A stretch of DNA of 12,489 nt from positions 1-12,489 of the forward strand of contig USQE01000018.1 in the NCBI GenBank assembly GCA_900556675.1. Reading direction: 5' to 3'. This DNA comes from an uncultured Collinsella sp. (lineage in GTDB: Bacteria; Actinomycetota; Coriobacteriia; Coriobacteriales; Coriobacteriaceae). Positions 7,027 through 12,489 of this stretch are shown here, one piece after another; position 1 is the stretch's first letter; every line of letters begins with the position of its first letter. The translations under genes and the position numbers were made by a program. The notes beneath the pieces are model-generated. The model saw only the letters and a program-made list of their open reading frames with translations, had not been told where the DNA came from and made no database searches.

Positions 7027-7056
7027 GCAAGCCGGAGACCTGTTGCTCCGGCTTGC
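7027..7056 (+). terminator. Perfect 11-bp hairpin, weak terminator or attenuator
   Basis: GCAAGCCGGAG (7027-7037) pairs exactly with CTCCGGCTTGC (7046-7056) around an 8-nt loop. It is followed by TGCGTTTATG rather than a solid T-run, so termination would be partial. The stem ends 21 nt before the ATG of the deacetylase-like gene. No separate promoter is visible between them, so the hairpin may set how much read-through reaches that gene. Confidence 0.6.
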
Positions 7057-7077
7057 TGCGTTTATGGGGGAGGGCAC

Positions 7078-8484
7078 ATGCGCCAAAACGGATCTAACTT
7101 AAACGGGCGCTCGGGTGCGCGTCCAACGGCGCGCCGCGACCTGGGGCAGCTGCCCAGCGGTCAGCGCAAGCGTCACCGTAAGCCCGGCGCGATGTATCTC
7201 AACCATAGCCGCGGCTTTAGCGACCGCAGCGCTCGCATCGGCAACGGCCGCACGCCCCGTCGTCCGTCTCGCCTGCCCTATGCGCTCATCGCCGTGGGCT
7301 GCGCGCTCGTGCTGTTTGTCGCCGCCGTTGTGGGCTACGTCAACCGCAGCGTGGATGTCGTCCTCAACGGCCAGGAGACTGCAGTGCGCGTCGGCTCTAC
7401 GCTGCAAAATCTCATCGACGACCAGGAGCTGACCGATACCTACGACGCTGGTGATCTGCTGGCCGTTGACGACAGCGTGCTGACCCGCCATGGCGGCGAA
7501 AAGCTGTCGGTAAAGGTGGACGGCAAGCGCATAAAACAGGGCAAGTGGAAAAGCCGCGAGCTTACGGGCGGCGAGAAGGTGACGGTCAAAGACGGCCGCG
7601 ACACGTATGAGAAGCATGAGGTCCAGGCGACGGCTATCGAGCCCAAGCTCAAGGTCGAGGGCACGGGTGCCATCGAGTACGTTAAGACGTGGGGTATCCA
7701 GGGTCGCTCCGAGGTGTGGGTCGGCGAGCAGTCGGGCAAGACGCAGGACCGCGGCGAGGTCGTGCCCGCCACCGATTGCGTGGTCGAGTGCGCGAGCGTG
7801 GCGCCCAAGGGCAACGAAAAGTACGTGGCGCTGACGTTTGATGAGGGCCCGAGCGGAGCGACCAAGCAGATCTTGCAGGTGCTCAAGGAAAAGGGCGTCA
7901 CCGCGACGTTCTTCCTGTCGGGCGATGCGGCCGAGGCCTCGCCCGCCACGGCCAAGGCGATTGTCGATGCCGGCTGCGAGGTCGGCTCCAACAGTTACAG
8001 CGACGAATCGCTCAAGGGCAAGGATCGCGATGCGGTGCGCGAACAGGTTTCGAAGGGCACCGAGGCGATCAAGTCCGCGACCGGAACGTCGACGATGCTT
8101 TTGCGTGCTCCCTACGCAGCCTTTGACGAGCAAAACTGGATTGATGCGATGGACCTGGTGTCTGCCGTGGTCTCGTGGAATATCGATTCGGGCGACTGGC
8201 TGCTCAACGGTGCCGACGAGCAGGTCTCGACGGTGCTCGATTCGGTGACGCCGGGCAACATTGTGTTGCTGACCGACAACGATGAATGTGCCGAGCAGAC
8301 GCTCGAGGCGCTGCCGCAGATTATCGACGGGCTTATTGCCGACGGCTACAAAATCGTGACATTGAGCGATCTGGTCAAGACGGATACATCGCTGAGCAAA
8401 AAGCTCACCTCGCTGACGAAGGCCGCCATGCCCAAAAACGCCGTGTTCCCCCAGCTCGCCGAAGATGACGACACCACAGACTAG
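7078..8484 (+). CDS. Polysaccharide-deacetylase-like protein, probably inactive
   Basis: A 468-residue type II membrane protein: basic cytoplasmic N-terminus (1-66), one helix (about 67-88), a DUF348/G5-like beta-rich segment (about 91-155), a linker, then a CE4 (NodB) domain (about 248-440). CE4 motifs are recognisable but altered. TFDDGP is TFDEGP (metal Asp replaced by Glu256). The HxxxH metal histidines are Asn305 and Asp309. The LLHD histidine is Thr399. Retained are Asp255, RAPY (343-346) and D-x-x-DW (370-374). Active CE4 enzymes remove acetyl groups from peptidoglycan or chitin using a metal held by Asp-His-His, so classical catalysis is unlikely. A binding or regulatory role at the cell wall is inferred. 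The ribosome site GGGGGAGGG (7066-7074) is close to the ATG. Confidence 0.88.
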   Translation: MRQNGSNLNGRSGARPTARRDLGQLPSGQRKRHRKPGAMYLNHSRGFSDRSARIGNGRTPRRPSRLPYALIAVGCALVLFVAAVVGYVNRSVDVVLNGQETAVRVGSTLQNLIDDQELTDTYDAGDLLAVDDSVLTRHGGEKLSVKVDGKRIKQGKWKSRELTGGEKVTVKDGRDTYEKHEVQATAIEPKLKVEGTGAIEYVKTWGIQGRSEVWVGEQSGKTQDRGEVVPATDCVVECASVAPKGNEKYVALTFDEGPSGATKQILQVLKEKGVTATFFLSGDAAEASPATAKAIVDAGCEVGSNSYSDESLKGKDRDAVREQVSKGTEAIKSATGTSTMLLRAPYAAFDEQNWIDAMDLVSAVVSWNIDSGDWLLNGADEQVSTVLDSVTPGNIVLLTDNDECAEQTLEALPQIIDGLIADGYKIVTLSDLVKTDTSLSKKLTSLTKAAMPKNAVFPQLAEDDDTTD

Positions 8485-8510
8485 TCATGTAAGAACGTCC
8501 CCAATGACTA
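8482..8510 (+). other. Inverted repeat over the stop codon
   Basis: TAGTCAT (8482-8488, starting with the stop codon) is the exact complement of ATGACTA (8504-8510) across a 15-nt loop. No T-run follows. It may be a weak 3'-end structure; I would not call it a terminator. Confidence 0.25.
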
Positions 8511-8561
8511 TGTCACGGATGCGTCAGCGTTTGATATGCCTGCGATGTTTGGAGCATAAAT

Positions 8562-8593
8562 TTGACGCCACGGCGCGATGCTGATGCTATAGT
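8562..8593 (+). promoter_or_regulatory. Extended -10 promoter of the Mg2+ operon
   Basis: TATAGT (8588-8593) is preceded by TGC (8585-8587), forming an extended -10 element. TTGACG (8562-8567) lies 20 bp upstream, a long spacer that the extended -10 could compensate for. Transcription would start near 8600, leaving a leader of about 205 nt before the GTG at 8805. The 77 nt between the previous stop codon and this promoter hold nothing else I can recognise. Confidence 0.6.
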
Positions 8594-8599
8594 TACTGC

Positions 8600-8804
8600 G
8601 GATAACAAGGGTCAAGAGAAAGGTTGCAGGTGAAATCCAAACCTCGACCATACAGTCGATGACCCCATGCAGGTGCTTCTTGCGCATGTACGGGGTGTGA
8701 GCGCCGAGCGGCGTGCCGCCCGCGCATGCGTATACATATCTAATAGTCCACGGACGGCGTGCCGGCATGGCCGCAGTCCGAAGGGATAATGATGGGGAGC
8801 ACCA
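8600..8804 (+). promoter_or_regulatory. Structured leader with two overlapping mini-ORFs
   Basis: The leader contains four possible hairpins: AGGTT/AACCT (8621-8644), TCGAC/GTCGA (8644-8659), ACCCC-ATGC / GCAT-GGGGT (8662-8696, with a 4-nt bulge) and CGGAC/GTCCG (8751-8780). A mini-ORF starting at GTG 8630, after AAAGG (8619-8623), encodes (V/M)KSKPRPYSR and stops at 8662. Its stop overlaps (ATGA) a second ORF, 8659-8700, encoding MTPCRCFLRMYGV, which spans the third hairpin. CCCCAT (8663-8668) can pair either with GGGG (8692-8695) or with ATGGGG (8792-8797), the main Shine-Dalgarno site. It does not match the M-box consensus as I remember it. Regulation by Mg2+ or by leader translation is an inference. 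Confidence 0.45.
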
Positions 8805-10649
8805 GTGAATTATCTGAGTGAGATGCTCAAACTGCCGGTCTTGGACGTCGATGGCGAAAAGCTCGGCGTTGTGAACGATTTTGGCATTGCTACCGGCGAA
8901 GTTTTTCCGCACGTAACGTCGCTCGCGTTCCGCGGACCCGGCAAGACGCCGTTTATGATCAGCTGGCGCAAATGGGTCGACCGTATCGACGAGACGGGCG
9001 TACACCTTAAGTCGCCGGCCACCGAAATCCGTTTTTCGTACCTGCAGCCGACCGAACTTTTGCTCGCGCGCGACGTGCTCAACAAGCAGATTGTCGACAC
9101 GCAGGGCATGAAGGTCGTGCGCGTAAACGACATCAAGTTTTCCATGTCGGGCGAAAATCAGCTGCGTCTGCTGGGTGCCGAAGTTGGCGCCCGTGGTCTG
9201 CTGCGCGCGATCAGCCCCGCCCTCGAGCATGTCGTCGAGAGCTTTATGAAGCACCTGGGCAAACCGCTCGGCGAGGACATCATCGCCTGGTCCTACATGG
9301 ACCTGCTCGACCGTTCGACTAAAAACATCCAGCTTTCGGTGTCGCACAAGACGCTTGGCGAGCTGCACCCTGCTGACATCGCCGACATTATCGAGCAGCT
9401 CGACCCGCGCCTGCGTGCGCAGGTGTTCGCGCAGCTCGACACCGCCCAGGCCGCCGAGGCCATCTCGGAGTTCGACGACGACGAGCTTATGACCGAGATG
9501 CTCGAGGGCCTGTCCGATACGGACGCATCGTCGATGCTGGCCATGATGGACCCGGACGACGCCGCCGACCTGATCGATGAGCTCGATTACGAGAAGGCCG
9601 AGAAGCTGTTGCGCCTGATGGGCGTTCAGGAGGAGAAGGCGATTCGTAACCTGCTGGGCTATGAGGACAACACTGCCGGTCGCATCATGACCTCGGAGTT
9701 TGTCTCCCTGCCCGCCACGGCGACGGTCGGTGACGCCATCGAGGCGATCCGCAAGCTCGATGAGGACTTCGAGAGCGTCTACTATGTCTATACCGAGGAC
9801 CCGAGCGGCATGCTCACCGGCGTCCTTTCGCTGCGCACGCTCATCGTGGCCGACCGCGATGCCACGCTGGGCCAGCTGGCCTATCGCGACCTGGTGTATG
9901 TGTCGCCCGACGATGACCAGGAAGACGTAACGGACGAGATGACCAAGTACGACCTGGTCGCCATCCCCGTTTGCGACGAGAACCGTCACATCTTGGGTAT
10001 CGTGACCTTTGACGACGCCATGGACGTTATCGCCGAGGAGCACCAGGAGGACCTGCAGATCGCAGGCATCGGTTCGGGCGATAGCGCGTCCGACGACTCG
10101 ACGAATGTGCTCAGCTGGTTTGTGCATCGCCAGTACTGGGTTGTCGTGTGGGGTATTGCCTCGTGCATCATGGCAACAGTGCTGGGGACAGCGCTGGGCT
10201 CTGCGCATCTGGTGGTGTTCCCCATGTGCGCCATGCCGCTCGTGCTGCTGGCTGCCTCGCGTATGGTGTCGTTCGTCAAGAACTACTTCCTGGAGTACGA
10301 CGGCCATGACGATGAGCCCAAGCCGTATCTGGGGTTCTTCTTCCAGAGCACGGGCATGGGCCTGATCCTGTCGCTCGTGACCTACCTGTGCGCCCAGCTG
10401 GTGCGCACCGCCGCATTCCCCGACGCGCCCATGTTTGAAGAGCAGCTCTTTACCGGCTGCTTTAACATTGCGGCCATCGTTTGTCTGATTGGCAACATGA
10501 GCGCCGTGATTTACCTGATGGTGCTGTTCTGGCGTGACGAGCACGACCTCAATACGTCGGGTACCGCCATGAACGTCATTGCCGTCATGATCTCATGCGT
10601 GGCGTACTGCATCGCCGCAGTGCTGCTCACCATGTCGGTCATGGGGTAG
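8805..10649 (+). CDS. MgtE-like Mg2+ sensor protein with PRC, CBS, membrane domains
   Basis: A 614-residue protein with, in order: a PRC-barrel-like domain (about 1-75); a second barrel-like or linker segment (80-180); an MgtE_N helical superhelix (about 184-285, beginning LGELHPADIADIIEQLD); the TAGRIMT link (290-296); two CBS domains (about 297-425); and about five membrane segments (440-614). In MgtE the acidic N-domain and CBS pair sense cytoplasmic Mg2+. The membrane half lacks the GGNAGTQ-type motif I associate with canonical MgtE pores, so it may regulate rather than transport. The GTG start is supported by GGGGAG (8794-8799) at 5-nt spacing. An NRAMP-family gene follows 8 nt later, implying a shared complex or pathway. 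Mg2+ dependence is inferred from family. Confidence 0.82.
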   Translation: MNYLSEMLKLPVLDVDGEKLGVVNDFGIATGEVFPHVTSLAFRGPGKTPFMISWRKWVDRIDETGVHLKSPATEIRFSYLQPTELLLARDVLNKQIVDTQGMKVVRVNDIKFSMSGENQLRLLGAEVGARGLLRAISPALEHVVESFMKHLGKPLGEDIIAWSYMDLLDRSTKNIQLSVSHKTLGELHPADIADIIEQLDPRLRAQVFAQLDTAQAAEAISEFDDDELMTEMLEGLSDTDASSMLAMMDPDDAADLIDELDYEKAEKLLRLMGVQEEKAIRNLLGYEDNTAGRIMTSEFVSLPATATVGDAIEAIRKLDEDFESVYYVYTEDPSGMLTGVLSLRTLIVADRDATLGQLAYRDLVYVSPDDDQEDVTDEMTKYDLVAIPVCDENRHILGIVTFDDAMDVIAEEHQEDLQIAGIGSGDSASDDSTNVLSWFVHRQYWVVVWGIASCIMATVLGTALGSAHLVVFPMCAMPLVLLAASRMVSFVKNYFLEYDGHDDEPKPYLGFFFQSTGMGLILSLVTYLCAQLVRTAAFPDAPMFEEQLFTGCFNIAAIVCLIGNMSAVIYLMVLFWRDEHDLNTSGTAMNVIAVMISCVAYCIAAVLLTMSVMG

Positions 10650-10657
10650 GTGGTCGC

Positions 10658-11920
10658 GTGCAAAACACGAAGCAAAAGGCGAGCGCCAAGCAAAAGCTGA
10701 CCATCGCGGCCATCTTTGGCGCCATGGGCCCTGGCCTTCTGGCGGCGCTTTCGGGCAATGACGCCGGCGGCATCGCCACGTATTCCAGCGCCGGTGCCAG
10801 CTATGGCTACAAGATGCTGTGGATGCTTCCTGTCATGACCGTGCTGCTCATCGTGACGCAGGAGACTGCGGCGCGTTGTGGCTGCGTCACGGGCAAGGGC
10901 CTGGCTTCGCTCATCCGCGAGCGCTTTGGCGTGCGCAGGAGCGTGCTGGCCATGGCGGCGCTGCTGATCGCCAACACGGCCGTTACCATCTCAGAGTTTG
11001 CGGGTATCGCGAGCGGTCTTGCCCTCTTTGGCGTGCCGGCGAGCATCTCGGTGCCGCTCGTGGCGCTGCTGGTTTGGATGCTTACCATGTCGGGCAGCTT
11101 CCAGCGCATTGAGAAGATTCTGCTGCTGGTGAGCTGCGTGTTTGTGACCTACATCGTCGCTGCATTTATGGCTGGTCCCAGCTGGGGCGAGGTGGCGGTC
11201 GACCTGGTTGTGCCCAACATCCAAAACGACCCCAGTTACGTGTCGCTTGTGGTCGCAACGATCGGCACCACCATCGCGCCGTGGATGATCTTCTTGGCGC
11301 AGAACAACGTGGTCGATAAGAATGCGGGTGAGGACGATATCGTGCTGCAGCGCATTGATACCGTGAGCGGCTCGATCGCCGCCGATGTCATTGCCGGCTT
11401 TATTATCATAACGACCGGTACGGTGTTGTTCCCTGCGGGCATTCAGATCAGCGATGCTGCCGACGCCGCCCGCGCGTTGGAGCCCATCGCGGGCCAGTGG
11501 TCCACGGTGCTGTTTGCCTCGGGCCTGGTCGCGGCGAGCTTCTTGGCCGCCTGCGTGCTTCCGGGCGTTACGTCCAGCGCTATCTGCGAGGCATTTGGCT
11601 GGGAGCGCGGTGCCGATCGCAGCTGGGACGAGGCCCCGGTCTATCGCGGCATTATTACGGCTATCATTGGCATCTCTGCCGTGCTGGTGCTCATGCCCGG
11701 CGTCGACCTGTTCCAGATTATGATGACCTCGCAGGTCATCAACGGCGTGCTTTTGCCTGTGGTCCTGGTGTTCCAGGTGCTTATTGCCGCCGATCGACAC
11801 ATTATGGGCGCCAACCGCAACGGCCGCGTGTGGAATGTGCTCACGTGGGCGACTATCGGTGTGATTACAGTGCTGACGGTCGTCATGTTTGTTCTGCAGG
11901 CGATGGGTTACAGCGCATAG
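10658..11920 (+). CDS. NRAMP-related Mg2+ transporter (NRMT-like)
   Basis: A 420-residue membrane protein with about 11 hydrophobic segments and an SLC11/NRAMP fold. The first helix reads GPGLLAALSGNDAGGIAT (24-41), which aligns with the GPG...DPGN...AT segment of MntH; DPGN is Asp35-Ala-Gly-Gly38. The sixth helix has TTIAPWM where MntH has the metal-binding MPH, so Met is Ala207 and His is Trp209. Loss of Met and Asn ligands is, from memory, the mark of NRMT proteins that carry Mg2+ and Mn2+, described for Eggerthella lenta. Mg2+ uptake is therefore preferred over Mn2+/Fe2+-specific transport. GTG 10658 is chosen over upstream starts that overlap the previous gene; AGGTGG (10648-10653) precedes it by 4 nt. 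It is coupled to the MgtE-like gene. Confidence 0.85.
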   Translation: MQNTKQKASAKQKLTIAAIFGAMGPGLLAALSGNDAGGIATYSSAGASYGYKMLWMLPVMTVLLIVTQETAARCGCVTGKGLASLIRERFGVRRSVLAMAALLIANTAVTISEFAGIASGLALFGVPASISVPLVALLVWMLTMSGSFQRIEKILLLVSCVFVTYIVAAFMAGPSWGEVAVDLVVPNIQNDPSYVSLVVATIGTTIAPWMIFLAQNNVVDKNAGEDDIVLQRIDTVSGSIAADVIAGFIIITTGTVLFPAGIQISDAADAARALEPIAGQWSTVLFASGLVAASFLAACVLPGVTSSAICEAFGWERGADRSWDEAPVYRGIITAIIGISAVLVLMPGVDLFQIMMTSQVINGVLLPVVLVFQVLIAADRHIMGANRNGRVWNVLTWATIGVITVLTVVMFVLQAMGYSA

Positions 11921-11937
11921 CACCTCTATTAGATTCT

Positions 11938-11974
11938 AAACAGGCCGCCGCCATGGGCTGCGGCCTGTTTTTTT
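11938..11974 (+). terminator. Rho-independent terminator of the Mg2+ operon
   Basis: AAACAGGCCGC (11938-11948) pairs with GCGGCCTGTTT (11960-11970) around an 11-nt loop, followed by a run of seven T (11968-11974). It closes the MgtE-like/NRMT operon and faces the convergent SGNH gene. On the - strand it could also act, though its T-run there is only three bases. Confidence 0.92.
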
Positions 11975-12053
11975 GCCCACGGCCTCTCGGAGTCGGCTCG
12001 AAAAGAGCGATTTTGGGTTGTTTGCTGCGGGTGGAAGCAGATTTGGCTGCGCG

Positions 12054-12489
12054 TTACTTGTCGGTGCCTAGCTTGTGCGGTTTGTAGGCGAGGGCGCTGA
12101 CGAGTGCATCGGCAGCGGATTTGACAGCCGCCGGCTGCGGATCGTTAACGTGATCCTCGGGATGCACGGGCAGGTCCTTCTTGACGGCATCGTGGATCAG
12201 GTTGAGGTACTCGGTCACGCCGGTGGCCGACAGGTGCGTGCCGTCGCCGTCGAACAGATCATTGCGGTTGGAACTATATCCGTACCAGTCGATAACGCGT
12301 ACATTCTTGTAGCGCGTGGCGGCGTTGGCGATGGCCTGGTTCGTGGACCCGACCCATGGCTGCGGGCTGCGCGTGTTTACAAATACGACGGTGCGCTGAT
12401 TGCCGGCATCGGCCATGATGGCGTCAATCTGGGCATCGGTCACTAGGCCGTTGGTGCCCAGGGCAAAGACCACGATCTTGCCGGCAAGG
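12054..12489 (-). CDS. C-terminal part of SGNH/OatA-like acyltransferase, partial
   Basis: The gene enters from the right edge; only about 145 C-terminal residues are visible, ending at TAA (12054-12056). The reading frame continues to the window end (…LAGKIVVFALGTNG), so the GTG at 12473 is an internal codon, not the start. GTNG is the block III motif of SGNH hydrolases, and DGTHLSATG (catalytic Asp at 12243-12245, His at 12234-12236) is block V. In OatA-like proteins an SGNH domain of this type follows a ten-helix acyltransferase domain and transfers O-acetyl groups to peptidoglycan or other wall polymers. The nucleophile Ser and any membrane domain lie outside the window, so the full architecture is an inference. 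Confidence 0.8.
   Translation of the reverse strand, partial: LAGKIVVFALGTNGLVTDAQIDAIMADAGNQRTVVFVNTRSPQPWVGSTNQAIANAATRYKNVRVIDWYGYSSNRNDLFDGDGTHLSATGVTEYLNLIHDAVKKDLPVHPEDHVNDPQPAAVKSAADALVSALAYKPHKLGTDK

Noticed and set aside
8751..8780. Terminator before the MgtE-like gene
   Set aside because: The CGGAC/GTCCG hairpin has no T-run after it and lies only 13 nt before the ribosome site, so it is treated as part of the leader.
8600..8804. M-box, cobalamin, FMN or other known riboswitch
   Set aside because: A few bases resemble parts of known consensus sequences (for example GGTGAAATCC), but the conserved cores I remember are missing. No known class is claimed.
8508..10544. 678-codon open frame on the - strand
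   Set aside because: It lies antisense to the MgtE-like gene in a mirror frame kept open by GC-rich codon bias. Its translation is rich in His, Arg and Gln, with no recognisable domain.
10595..10657. N-terminal extension of the NRMT-like protein
   Set aside because: It would overlap the end of the MgtE-like gene. The added residues are not NRAMP-like, and GTG 10658 has a suitable ribosome site.
11997..12015. Second terminator downstream of the Mg2+ operon
   Set aside because: GCTC-gaaaa-GAGC followed by GATTTT is a four-pair stem, too weak compared with the strong terminator just upstream.

Overview
The window looks like chromosomal DNA from a high-GC actinobacterium of the Coriobacteriia, most likely Collinsella or a close relative. 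This is inferred from GC-rich codon use, AGGAGG-like ribosome sites, and an NRAMP-related Mg2+ transporter type (NRMT) that was characterised in Eggerthella lenta. I saw no tRNA, rRNA, CRISPR array, transposase or phage gene. It holds eleven protein genes, ten complete and one cut by the right edge.

Layout. (1) 106-1296 (+): a DUF362/ferredoxin-like protein with its own sigma70-type promoter and a strong terminator. (2) 1383-1506: a 17-bp inverted-repeat element between convergent genes. (3) 1548-2513 (-): a membrane-anchored alpha/beta hydrolase whose promoter is overlapped by palindromes. (4) 2700-3383 (+): a TrhA/hemolysin III (PAQR) membrane protein. (5) 3493-4866 (+): a CNNM/CorC-type CBS protein of the Mg2+-efflux superfamily, followed 24 nt later by a protein (4891-5724) whose N-terminal domain resembles the N-domain of cyanophycin synthetase. 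(6) 5855-7005 (+): a translationally coupled pair, YtxH-like and double PRC-barrel. (7) 7078-8484 (+): a membrane-anchored polysaccharide-deacetylase-like protein with most metal and catalytic residues replaced. (8) 8485-8804: a promoter and a structured leader of about 200 nt. (9) 8805-11920 (+): an MgtE-like PRC/MgtE_N/CBS/membrane protein, followed 8 nt later by an NRMT-type transporter, closed by a terminator. (10) 12054-12489 (-): the C-terminal end of an SGNH hydrolase domain, probably of an OatA-like acyltransferase.

Two themes run through the region. One is divalent-cation (probably Mg2+) homeostasis: a CNNM/CorC-like protein at 3493-4866, and an MgtE-type sensor coupled to an NRMT importer at 8805-11920. 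The other is the cell envelope: TrhA, YtxH, the deacetylase-like pseudoenzyme and the SGNH/acyltransferase. The strongest candidates for something undescribed are the deacetylase-like pseudoenzyme, the leader of the Mg2+ operon (two overlapping mini-ORFs plus a CCCCAT segment that can pair either with a local hairpin arm or with the Shine-Dalgarno site), the MgtE-sensor/NRMT pairing, and the free-standing cyanophycin-synthetase-like N-domain.
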